Positions 1 to 5,693 of a DNA stretch of 6,711 bases are shown here, one piece after another. The notes beneath the pieces are model-generated. The model ran no database searches. It was given only the letters and a program-made list of their open reading frames with translations, and was not told the DNA's origin. Every line of letters begins with the position of its first letter. Within the stretch, counting starts at the first letter, position 1. This DNA comes from Desulfovibrionaceae bacterium. GTDB taxonomy: Bacteria; Desulfobacterota; Desulfovibrionia; Desulfovibrionales; Desulfovibrionaceae. The DNA lies in contig WRHT01000081.1 of NCBI GenBank assembly GCA_009783115.1, positions 1 to 6,711 of the forward strand, given 5' to 3'. Position numbers and translations under genes: made by a program.

Positions 1-1887
1 TTTGACGCGGGCACTGGCTTGCAATCCATGAACCGGGATCTTCCGGACAGCGGCGAGTGCCGTTTGTTCATCTCGCATGCCCATGCGGACCATGTGCTGG
101 GCTTAAGTTTTTTCAAGCCCATGTATTTAAAAGACTGGAATGTGCATATTTATATTCCGGCCTGGCAGCCCAACCTTTTGGAGCGCTGGTTTGACGGCAC
201 GGCCTTCCCGGTGCATTTTTCCCTTCTCCAGGCGGGCATTTCCATACACCTGATTGAGGCGGGCGCGGAGTTGGAGTTTAAGCTCAAGGACGACAAAAAA
301 GCCCTGGTGCGCGTTTTTTCCGCCAACCATCCCGGCGGCGGCCTGGCCTTTAAGGTTTTTGCCGATGAAGAGGTTTTTTTGTATTCCGGGGATCACGAGA
401 TCACCACGGATGAGGAGGTGCGCCTCCAGACTTCGCGTATGCTTCAAGACGTGACCGTGGCCGTGGTGGATGCCGCCTATGCGCGCCTGGACTATAAAAA
501 GGGCTGGGGGCATTCCACCTGGGAGGACTGGGTGGACCTGTGCCTGGAACAGAAGGTGAATTCCCTGGTTCTGGCGCACCATGCCCAGGACAAGGATGAT
601 TTGTCGCTGGACGCCTTGCAGGAAACCTTGAAAGAATATGCCGTCCAAGGTCTGCATGTCGTGGTCGGACGCGAAGAAATGCGCTGTCCGGTGGGACGGG
701 ACACGGTGCCGGTCACTCTGCCGAGCGCCTGGCTGGAGGGCGTCATTAAAAGCCTGAACCCTGTAAAAGAAGAAAGCGCGGTTCTGGATCGCCTTTTGTC
801 CGGCGCCAGGGAGCTGACCAACGCCGAAGCCGGCAATATCTACCTGAGCGAAGGGGAGGAGATGGTCTTTGCCTATGCCCACAACGATTTTCTTTTTCCG
901 CAGGATACGGCCCATCGTTATGCGTATGCCAATCTGCGCCTGCCCCGCTCCTCGGATTCCATCATCGGCCATGTGGCCTTGTCCGGCGTCTCCCTGAATA
1001 TACCGGACGCGCGCGATCCCGGTGGTCCGGATGCGCCCTGCGTTTTCAAGGACAGCCTGGACAGGAAAACCGGCTATATAGTCCAATCTGTACTTACAGT
1101 TCCTATTTTCAACCACAGGCGTGATCTTCTGGGGGTGATCCAGCTCATCAACAGCCTTGCGCCGGACCAGAAAACCCCGCGGCCTTTTACGGAAAATATG
1201 CTCGGAGAGGTGGAGAGGCTGGCGGATAAGGCATCTACTTACCTGGAGATCAGCCGTAACGTGCAGCGGAATATTTACCGGCTTATGGACATGGTTATGC
1301 TGCGCGATCCCGCGGAAAGCGCGGCCCATGCCCAAAGGGTGGGGGCCGTGGCCTCCGAGATATACCAGCGCTTGGCGGAAAGGCGTGCCGAGCCTTATGA
1401 GGCTAGGCGGCACTATCGCGCCCGGCTGCGTCTGGCCGCCATGCTGCATGATCTGGGAAAGACGGGCATCCCGGAGGAGATTCTTAAAAAACCCGGCAAA
1501 CTCACGGCCGGCGAACTTGAGATCATGCGCGGACACGCGGCCCTGGGGGCGGGGTTCTTTTCTTCCGAGCCGCAGGATATAAGCGATTTGGCCACGGAGG
1601 TCATTCTGCACCACCACCAGAAATGGAACGGCCAAGGCTACCCGGTTATGCCGGGAGGCAAACCCCTGGCCGGGGCGGATATCCCTTTGCCCGCCAGGGT
1701 GACCGCCATCGCGGATGTCTTTGACGCGCTGGTTTCTCCACGCTGCTACAAGGCTCCTTTTATTTGGGATCAGGCCATGGAAACCCTTTGGAAAGAGTCC
1801 GGGGAACATTTTGATCCGGAACTGGTAGAGTGTTTTTTTGAGGCCAAGGACGTCATTGCGCTGATCTACGAGCGCTACCCAGGCTAG
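1..1887 (+). CDS. MBL-fold / GAF / HD-GYP protein, probable c-di-GMP phosphodiesterase (5' end outside window)
   Basis: The frame is open from base 1, and its first codons read FDAGTGLQSM, the DxGTG strand that precedes the metal motif in metallo-beta-lactamase-fold proteins. The gene therefore begins upstream of the window, and the TTG at 19 is not its start. Residues are numbered from the first codon in the window (628 present). MBL fold, about 1-235: HAHADH at 26-31, then H110, D131 and H193, a complete-looking two-metal site. GAF domain, about 255-412. HD-GYP domain, about 423-620: E439 and H443, HDLGK at 483-487, H512, HH at 538-539, GQGYP at 544-548, and D572 in ADVFDAL. These match the metal ligands known for HD-GYP phosphodiesterases, which hydrolyse c-di-GMP. 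Q540 replaces the usual Glu of HHE. I see no signal peptide or membrane segment, so it is probably cytosolic. I infer that the GAF domain senses a ligand; the MBL substrate is unknown. Its stop overlaps the ruvC stop. Confidence 0.9.
   Translation, partial: FDAGTGLQSMNRDLPDSGECRLFISHAHADHVLGLSFFKPMYLKDWNVHIYIPAWQPNLLERWFDGTAFPVHFSLLQAGISIHLIEAGAELEFKLKDDKKALVRVFSANHPGGGLAFKVFADEEVFLYSGDHEITTDEEVRLQTSRMLQDVTVAVVDAAYARLDYKKGWGHSTWEDWVDLCLEQKVNSLVLAHHAQDKDDLSLDALQETLKEYAVQGLHVVVGREEMRCPVGRDTVPVTLPSAWLEGVIKSLNPVKEESAVLDRLLSGARELTNAEAGNIYLSEGEEMVFAYAHNDFLFPQDTAHRYAYANLRLPRSSDSIIGHVALSGVSLNIPDARDPGGPDAPCVFKDSLDRKTGYIVQSVLTVPIFNHRRDLLGVIQLINSLAPDQKTPRPFTENMLGEVERLADKASTYLEISRNVQRNIYRLMDMVMLRDPAESAAHAQRVGAVASEIYQRLAERRAEPYEARRHYRARLRLAAMLHDLGKTGIPEEILKKPGKLTAGELEIMRGHAALGAGFFSSEPQDISDLATEVILHHHQKWNGQGYPVMPGGKPLAGADIPLPARVTAIADVFDALVSPRCYKAPFIWDQAMETLWKESGEHFDPELVECFFEAKDVIALIYERYPG
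1884..1887. other. Shared CTAG: overlapping convergent stop codons
   Basis: The self-complementary tetramer CTAG holds the TAG stop of the plus-strand MBL/GAF/HD-GYP gene (1885-1887) and the TAG stop of ruvC on the minus strand (1886-1884). No intergenic space is left for a terminator, so the two transcripts must have complementary 3' ends or terminate inside each other's coding region. Confidence 0.9.
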
Positions 1888-2384
1888 ATATTAAATTTAC
1901 GCATCCGCCGCATATTCAGGTGGCAGATGGCGGCAGCCAGGGCGTCTCCGGCGTCTTCCGCCCAGTTTTCTTTCACCCCCAGGAGCCGCCCCACCATGAA
2001 GCTGACCTGTTTTTTTTCGGCCCGCCCGTTGCCGGTGAGGTTTTTTTTGATCAGGGCGGGTTCATAGTCAAAGACCCGGACAGCCATGGAAGAGCATATC
2101 CCGACCGCCGCTCCCCTGGCTTGGCCCAGCTTGAGGGCGCTGGCGATATTTTTGCAGGTGAAGAGATTTTCGATGGCGGCTTCATCCGGCTGAAATTCTT
2201 GCAGGACGCGGCGCAGCTCAGAGCAGATTTCTCCCAGCCTGGATGAAAAATCCGCGGCCTTGGGGCGGATGACCCCGCAGTTCAGCAGGCTGATAACCCC
2301 GGATTGTTCGCGGAGCACTCCCCAGCCTGTTTTTCGCGATCCTGGATCCAGCCCGATGACCGTGTTTTCCCGTCGCCCGTCCAT
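1884..2384 (-). CDS. ruvC: Crossover junction endodeoxyribonuclease RuvC
   Basis: RuvC is the Holliday-junction resolvase that works with the RuvAB branch-migration motor in recombination and repair. The 166-residue protein is close to the usual length (about 170). The RNase H-like acidic active site is visible: D13 in GLDPGS, E72 in AAIEN, and the C-terminal DAGDALAAA segment with D144 and D147. Glycine replaces the second alanine of the common DAADALA. The central segment with SALKLGQARG, about 82-91, is also typical. The ATG at 2384 is supported by AAGGAG (2395-2390) five bases upstream. Neither ruvA nor ruvB is adjacent: ruvC is divergent from the HU gene and converges on the MBL/HD-GYP gene, so it is probably monocistronic. 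The coding strand holds two A8 runs (2017-2010 and 2048-2041) at Lys-Lys codons. Confidence 0.96.
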   Translation of the reverse strand: MDGRRENTVIGLDPGSRKTGWGVLREQSGVISLLNCGVIRPKAADFSSRLGEICSELRRVLQEFQPDEAAIENLFTCKNIASALKLGQARGAAVGICSSMAVRVFDYEPALIKKNLTGNGRAEKKQVSFMVGRLLGVKENWAEDAGDALAAAICHLNMRRMRKFNI

Positions 2385-2389
2385 ATAGT

Positions 2390-2395
2390 CTCCTT
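2390..2395 (-). promoter_or_regulatory. ruvC ribosome binding site
   Basis: The minus strand reads AAGGAG, then ACTAT, then ATG. This strong Shine-Dalgarno match with a five-base spacer fixes the ruvC start at 2384. Confidence 0.85.
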
Positions 2396-2413
2396 GAAGC
2401 GTTATCCCGGCAA

Positions 2414-2442
2414 GATATACCAGGAATCCGGAAAGCGCTCAA
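2414..2442 (-). promoter_or_regulatory. Predicted sigma70-type promoter of ruvC (extended -10)
   Basis: On the minus strand, TTGAGC (2442-2437) is followed by a 17-base spacer and TATATC (2419-2414). The spacer ends in TGG, which supplies the TG of an extended -10 element. Each hexamer matches the consensus at about four of six positions. The stretch just upstream (about 2443-2460) is AT-rich and could act as an UP element. The predicted start, near 2407, leaves a 5' leader of roughly 23 bases containing the ribosome binding site. Read by eye; no promoter model was run. Confidence 0.5.
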
Positions 2443-2452
2443 AATTATTTTG
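2440..2452. repeat. Small AT-rich inverted repeat upstream of ruvC
   Basis: CAAAAT-T-ATTTTG is a perfect inverted repeat with six-base arms around one central base. It overlaps the first bases of the proposed ruvC -35 box, so it could be an operator. Short AT palindromes also arise by chance in AT-rich gaps, and a role as an UP element is equally possible. Confidence 0.3.
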
Positions 2453-2543
2453 TTAAGCTTCCCTTACTGCCAGCTATTGATTTTTATTTTGAATTACGGC
2501 AAATTAGCTAAAAACCGCTTGCGTAACATATTTTGTTTCGGCT

Positions 2544-2552
2544 GGGGGAGGG
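2544..2552 (+). promoter_or_regulatory. HU gene ribosome binding site
   Basis: The purine run GGGGGAGGG contains GGAGG (2547-2551), four bases before the GTG at 2556. It supports the non-ATG start, which also gives the MNKSELI N-terminus characteristic of the family. Confidence 0.8.
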
Positions 2553-2555
2553 TTT

Positions 2556-2831
2556 GTGAATAAAAGCGAATTGATTAAAGCCGTTGCCGATGAAAATGCC
2601 CTGTCCAATGAAGACGCCGCCGTGGTGGTGGAAACTTTTTTTGACCGGATGAAGGCCGCCTTGGCCGCGGGCAACAGGGTGGAGATCCGGGGGATGGGCA
2701 GTTTCAAGGTCAAGCATTATGCCGGGTATTCCGGGCGCAATCCCAAAACCGGCAAAATGGTGGAAGTAGCCCCCAAAAAGCTGCCTTTTTTCAGGTCCGG
2801 CAAGGAATTAAAAGAATTTCTCAATAATTAG
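2556..2831 (+). CDS. HU/IHF-family nucleoid DNA-binding protein
   Basis: This is a 91-residue histone-like protein of standard HU/IHF length that binds and bends DNA as a dimer in the nucleoid. The N-terminal helical dimerisation part begins MNKSELIKAV. GMGSF follows at 46-50, the beta-arm includes the intercalating-proline motif RNPKTG (61-66, P63), and the C-terminal helix reads LPFFRSGKELKEFLN. Translation starts at GTG with a strong upstream Shine-Dalgarno. The arm sequence HYAGYSGRNPKTG is of the general HU/IHF-like type, and I cannot say from sequence alone whether it functions as HU or as an IHF subunit. It stands alone, divergent from ruvC, with its own terminator. Nucleoid proteins often have several paralogues per genome. 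Confidence 0.93.
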   Translation: MNKSELIKAVADENALSNEDAAVVVETFFDRMKAALAAGNRVEIRGMGSFKVKHYAGYSGRNPKTGKMVEVAPKKLPFFRSGKELKEFLNN

Positions 2832-2869
2832 AAGCCGTCTCAAAAATTTTTTGAGCGGCTTTTGATTTT
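2832..2869. terminator. Intrinsic terminator between the HU gene and the convergent operon
   Basis: The left arm AAGCCG-T-CTCAAAAA (2832-2846) pairs with TTTTTGAG-CGGCTT (2848-2861), leaving one bulged T and an inner A-T part that probably frays into the loop. On the plus strand the tail is TTTTGATTTT, a T-rich run suited to ending HU transcription directly after its stop codon at 2831. On the minus strand the hairpin lies 15 bases beyond the phosphatase stop, but its downstream tail (CTAATTATT) is poorer in U. It may therefore stop the operon less efficiently. Confidence 0.8.
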
Positions 2870-2876
2870 AGTCCCT

Positions 2877-3431
2877 TCAGTCTCCGAGGGCGCAGAAGGG
2901 GATCAACTCCCGGACATCGCGAACCGTGAGCGCGTCTGCCGGAAGGCCGGGGGCTTCCCGCCCGTCCGGGCGTAGGAAAAATAGTCTGCCGATTCCGGCG
3001 TCGAGTCCGGCCTGCATGTCTGAAAGCGCGTCTCCCAAAAGCAGGGAACGGGCGAGATCCAGGCCGTGCTCGCGGGCGGCGCGCAGCAGCATTCCCGGAG
3101 CGGGCTTGCGTTCCGGGCTTTCCCGCCGGTATGCGCCCAGCCCGTGTTCCGGGTGGAAGGGGCAATAATAGACGGCGTCCAGATCCGCCCCTTGGGCAAG
3201 AAATTCATCCTTGACCCAGTCCATCAGCCGGAGAAAATCTTTTTCACTATATAGGCCGCGGCCGATGCCCGACTGGTTGGTCGCCACGATCACCCGGCGC
3301 CCGGCCTGACGGGCGGCCCGGACCAGTTCAAAGATACCCTCCACGAAGATGAAATCCTCCTGGCGGTGGACATAGCCGCGATCAATATTGATCACGCCGT
3401 CCCGATCCAGAAAAAGCGCTGGAGTGGGCAT
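2877..3431 (-). CDS. gmhB: GmhB-like HAD-IIIA phosphatase (heptose 1,7-bisphosphate 7-phosphatase family)
   Basis: This HAD-superfamily phosphatase of 184 residues (E. coli GmhB about 191) would remove the 7-phosphate from D-glycero-D-manno-heptose 1,7-bisphosphate on the way to ADP-heptose for the LPS core. HAD motif I is FLDRDGVIN (D9, D11), motif II TNQSG (T51), motif III RKP (K109) and motif IV GDALSDM (D134, D138). YYCPFHPEHG (88-97) corresponds to the zinc loop, but against the E. coli C-H-C-C ligands only C90 remains. The His position is F92 and the two later cysteines are S105 and E107, so a bound zinc is unlikely. Members of the same family with histidinol-phosphate specificity cannot be excluded. 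It is the last gene of the operon, seven bases after the ATPase stop. No clear Shine-Dalgarno precedes the ATG, which suggests translational coupling. Confidence 0.85.
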   Translation of the reverse strand: MPTPALFLDRDGVINIDRGYVHRQEDFIFVEGIFELVRAARQAGRRVIVATNQSGIGRGLYSEKDFLRLMDWVKDEFLAQGADLDAVYYCPFHPEHGLGAYRRESPERKPAPGMLLRAAREHGLDLARSLLLGDALSDMQAGLDAGIGRLFFLRPDGREAPGLPADALTVRDVRELIPFCALGD

Positions 3432-3438
3432 GGCGTTT

Positions 3439-4245
3439 CTATTTTTTGTCCGCCAGAAACAGAGGAGGCCGGCTTGCCATGCCGGGTGGAAGGTTCCGCC
3501 GCAGGTTCAGGATTTTTTCCGCTACCTCCATGATATCGCCGGAAAACTTGGAGGAAGGGAACTCCGTGAGCGCCGGTTTTTGCCTGCGCACCGCCTCCGT
3601 CACCTTGGGATCGTTGCGCACATGCCCGATCAGGGTGGGAGAAAGGTCCAGAAAGCGCGAGCAGGCTTCCCGCAGCCGCTGGAAGCTTTGCTCTCCTTCT
3701 TTGGCGGAGGCGGCCTGGTTGACTAGGACAAAATAGTCCTTGATTCCGTATTTCGCTGACAAGACCTTGATCAGGGCATAACAGTCCGTGAGGGAGGTGG
3801 GTTCAGGGGTGAGCACGAGGAGGCGCATCATGGTCATGGCCCCGAAGCTGAGGACAGGGGCGGCGATGCCCGCGCCCACATCCAGGATGACAAAGTCCTG
3901 GCGCCGCGCCAGCGGATCCAGTTTATCAGCCAGCATGGACGGAAGAGCGTTGTCCACGGATTGGTTCAGCAGACCGGAATTGGCCGGCAGCAGGAGCAGT
4001 CCCGGCGGCACGCGTATGAGCAGATCCTCGGCCCGAACCTCCGGGCGGGCGAGGTTCTGGATATTGGCGCTTGGGGCCAGCCCCAGCAGCACATCCAGGT
4101 TGGCCAGCCCCAAGTCGCAGTCAATGAGCAGGGTCTGCTTTTTTTTCGAGGCCAGGGCCAGGGCCAGGTTCAGGGCCAGATTGCTTTTTCCGGCCCCGCC
4201 TTTGCCGCTGAGCACGGAGAGGCTCAAAGTCGTTTTGTCGGACAT
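3439..4245 (-). CDS. MinD/ParA-superfamily ATPase, FlhG (FleN)-like
   Basis: This 268-residue SIMIBI-class P-loop ATPase has the deviant Walker A SGKGGAGKS (13-21; signature K15 and catalytic-type K20), Walker A' DCDLGLANLD (42-51, D44) and Walker B VILDVGAGI (119-127, D122). DLGLANLDVLLGL and PEPTSLTDCYALIK (147-160) resemble the flagellar-number regulator FlhG/FleN more than MinD. However, the N-terminus runs straight into the P-loop strand, without the preceding DQAxxLR-type helix by which FlhG activates FlhF. No FlhF gene is adjacent. The C-terminus (RRNLPPGMASRPPLFLADKK) does not resemble MinD's membrane-targeting helix. Known family roles are ATP-dependent dimerisation and spatial positioning of cell structures; the cargo here is unknown. 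The ATG is supported by GGAG (4257-4254) eight bases upstream. Confidence 0.85.
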   Translation of the reverse strand: MSDKTTLSLSVLSGKGGAGKSNLALNLALALASKKKQTLLIDCDLGLANLDVLLGLAPSANIQNLARPEVRAEDLLIRVPPGLLLLPANSGLLNQSVDNALPSMLADKLDPLARRQDFVILDVGAGIAAPVLSFGAMTMMRLLVLTPEPTSLTDCYALIKVLSAKYGIKDYFVLVNQAASAKEGEQSFQRLREACSRFLDLSPTLIGHVRNDPKVTEAVRRQKPALTEFPSSKFSGDIMEVAEKILNLRRNLPPGMASRPPLFLADKK

Positions 4246-4253
4246 ATGTTGAT

Positions 4254-4257
4254 CTCC
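4254..4257 (-). promoter_or_regulatory. Ribosome binding site of the MinD/FlhG-like ATPase gene
   Basis: The minus strand reads GATGGAGATCAACAT directly before the ATG at 4245, with GGAG eight bases upstream. It lies in the only gap of more than 10 bases inside the operon (26 bases, 4246-4271). Confidence 0.65.
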
Positions 4258-4271
4258 ATCTGTAGATAGGG

Positions 4272-4601
4272 TCAGAGCGTTTTTCTTTTACGGGCGGAGG
4301 AAGACTGAAACAGAAATTGTTTTTCTTCCGGCCGCACCAGCAGGGCGGAGAGGTCCGCCTTGGGCGTTTTCTCCTCTGGGCCTAGCGGAAGGAGAACCCA
4401 TGAACGCAGATCGTGTTTGCGGGCCAGGCCGGCCCATTCTTCCGGGGTGATTCCGGGGATCAGGCGGGCCAGGAGCATGGGTTCCTCCGTGGCCAGCGCC
4501 GGTTCATCCGGCATGGAGGAGGAGAGGAGATCGCGCAAATTTTCGGAAATCTTCCGGATCTCCCGCAACAGATCTTTTTCCGTTTGTAATTTAGTGGGCA
4601 T
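4272..4601 (-). CDS. Hypothetical protein of 109 residues between prfB and the ATPase gene
   Basis: I do not recognise a family. The frame runs from ATG 4601 to TGA, overlapping the last 11 bases of prfB (within TATGCCCACTAA), and sits in an unbroken operon, which argues that it is a real gene. Residues 5-30 (LQTEKDLLREIRKISENLRDLL) are charged and look like an amphipathic or coiled-coil helix. A proline-rich link follows, then a compact-looking segment with ITPEEWAGLARKHDLRSWVLLPLG (about 51-74). The tail is basic (ARKRKTL). There are no cysteines, signal peptide or membrane segments, so a small cytosolic protein is likely. The Shine-Dalgarno is weak, so it probably depends on ribosomes finishing prfB. 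It could act with the following ATPase gene, but that is suggested by position only. Confidence 0.65.
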   Translation of the reverse strand: MPTKLQTEKDLLREIRKISENLRDLLSSSMPDEPALATEEPMLLARLIPGITPEEWAGLARKHDLRSWVLLPLGPEEKTPKADLSALLVRPEEKQFLFQSSSARKRKTL

Positions 4602-5692
4602 AGAGCAGGTTGTCTCTTATGAGTTTGTCCAGTTTCCCGTCGAGCACGGCTCCCACATCGGTGATTTCCGAGCCGCAGCGGTGATCCTTGACCAGTTGGT
4701 AAGGCTGCATGGTATAGGTGCGGATCTGGCTGCCGAAATTGATGGCTTCCTTGTTCTGGTAGCTGGCTTGTTGCGCTTCTTCGCGTTTTTTAAGCTCCAG
4801 GGCGTAAAGCTTGGCCTTGAGGATGCTCATGGCCAGGTCACGGTTCTGATGCTGGGATTTTTCATCCTGGCATTGGGCCACCACGCCGGTCGGCAGGTGG
4901 GTGATGCGCACGGCGGAGTTGGTGCGGTTCACATGCTGCCCTCCGGCGCCGCCGGCCCTGAAGACATCGATGCGCAGATCCTTATCGTTGATTTCGATGC
5001 GGATGTTGTCGCCCACGTCCGGAAGGACATCCACCGAGGCAAATGAGGTATGCCGCCGCCCGCTGGAATCAAAAGGGGAGATGCGGATCAGGCGGTGGAT
5101 GCCCTTTTCGTTTTTGAGGAACCCGTAAGCGTTTTCCCCGCGCACCCGCAGGGTGACGCTTTTTATCCCGGCCTCGTCCCCGGCCAGATAGTCCAGGCAT
5201 TCCACGGCAAAATCCCGGCTTTCCGCCCAGCGCATATACATGCGCTCAAGCATCTCCGCCCAGTCCTGGGCCTCGGTTCCCCCGGCCCCCGGGTGTATCT
5301 CCAGGATGGCGTCCTGCCCGTCTCCCTCCCGGCCGAGGAGTACCCTGAGTTCGTTTTTTTCCAGCAAATCACCGAAATGCCCGAGGCTTTCCGCCAGGGC
5401 TTCCAGGGATTCCGCGCTTTCTTCCTCTCCGGCCAGCAGAAGCCACTCTTCAGCTTCCCGCCGGGCCGCGTCCATCTCTTCCAGGCGGGCCAGATCATTT
5501 TCCAGAAAGCTTTTCTCCCGCAGAACCGGGGTGAGTTTGTCCGGCTCATTCCATGCCTCCGGGGCGGAGATCTGCTGGTTTATATCGTCCAGGCGGCGTT
5601 TTTTTTTCTCCAGGTCAAAGCCGCCTCCACAGGGTTTGGGATTTTTCCGCCAATTCCTGGGCCTGGCTTTTTAATTCGCTGAATTGTCGCAT
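4591..5692 (-). CDS. prfB: Peptide chain release factor 2, expressed by programmed +1 frameshift
   Basis: RF2 recognises UAA and UGA in the ribosomal A site and triggers hydrolysis of the finished peptide. The ATG at 5692 opens a 25-codon frame ([10 protein letters not shown]... ending LWRRL) closed by TGA at 5617-5615. Skipping one base at CTT TGA C joins it to the main frame from 5616, giving 366 residues, essentially the E. coli length (365). The stop-codon recognition motif SPF is at 205-207 and the catalytic GGQ at 250-252, the same numbers as in E. coli. Residue 246 is Ala, as in most bacteria, rather than the Thr of E. coli K-12. The helical domain 1 precedes them, and [22 protein letters not shown] is the usual C-terminal signature. 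A prediction beginning at the internal Met73 (5475) would lose the N-terminal domain. The start lies one base after the lnt stop, with GAGGA (5701-5697) inside lnt. Expression should be autoregulated: scarce RF2 leaves the UGA undecoded and favours the shift. Confidence 0.97.
5614..5628 (-). promoter_or_regulatory. prfB programmed +1 frameshift signal
   Basis: The minus strand reads GGAGG (5628-5624), CGG, CTT (5620-5618), TGA (5617-5615), C (5614). This is the classical RF2 recoding site: a Shine-Dalgarno-like element ending three bases before the slippery CUU, then UGA followed by C, a poor termination context. The tRNA-Leu slips from CUU to UUU, and reading resumes at GAC (Asp26). The spacing equals that of the E. 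coli site. Confidence 0.96.
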
Positions 5693-5693
5693 G

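Larger units (their letters stand above)
2385..2555. other. Divergent intergenic region between ruvC and the HU gene
   Basis: This 171 bp gap is clearly more AT-rich than its flanks, especially 2440-2515, and carries the control regions of two divergent genes. A promoter towards ruvC is plausible and listed separately. Towards HU I found only weak candidates, such as TTAGCT (2504-2509), 17 bases, then CATATT (2527-2532), which I do not call. There is no LexA-type CTGT-N8-ACAG box, no sigma54 -24/-12 element and no small ORF that I can support. Confidence 0.6.

Noticed and set aside
19..30. TTG at 19 or ATG at 28 as the real start of the MBL/GAF/HD-GYP gene
   Set aside because: Codons before them read FDAGTG, a conserved strand of the fold, so the start lies outside the window.
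127..1809. Very long open frame antisense to the MBL/GAF/HD-GYP gene (about 560 codons on the minus strand)
   Set aside because: The plus-strand frame carries complete, ordered domain motifs. The antisense translation is low-complexity in character with no recognisable motif, the usual mirror of a GC-biased coding strand.
2477..2532. Promoter for the HU gene
   Set aside because: Candidate hexamers (TTGATT, TTGAAT, TTAGCT; CATATT, TAACAT) do not combine with a good spacer and good matches, so no call is made.
4360..5046. Plus-strand open frame of 228 codons opposite prfB and the 109-residue gene
   Set aside because: It is antisense to the confirmed SPF and GGQ region of RF2 and has no motif of its own.
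4591..5475. prfB as a 294-residue gene starting at the ATG at 5475
   Set aside because: The conserved frame continues upstream to the CTT TGA C recoding site and, through it, to an ATG with a ribosome binding site at 5692. The internal Met would delete the N-terminal part of RF2.
5050..5682. Plus-strand open frame of 210 codons opposite the 5' half of prfB
   Set aside because: It lies antisense to the RF2 N-terminal domain and frameshift site, and its composition is that of a shadow frame.
5615..5692. The TGA after codon 25 of prfB as a pseudogene or sequencing error
   Set aside because: The stop sits in the exact known recoding context with correct Shine-Dalgarno-like spacing, and the rest of the protein is intact.
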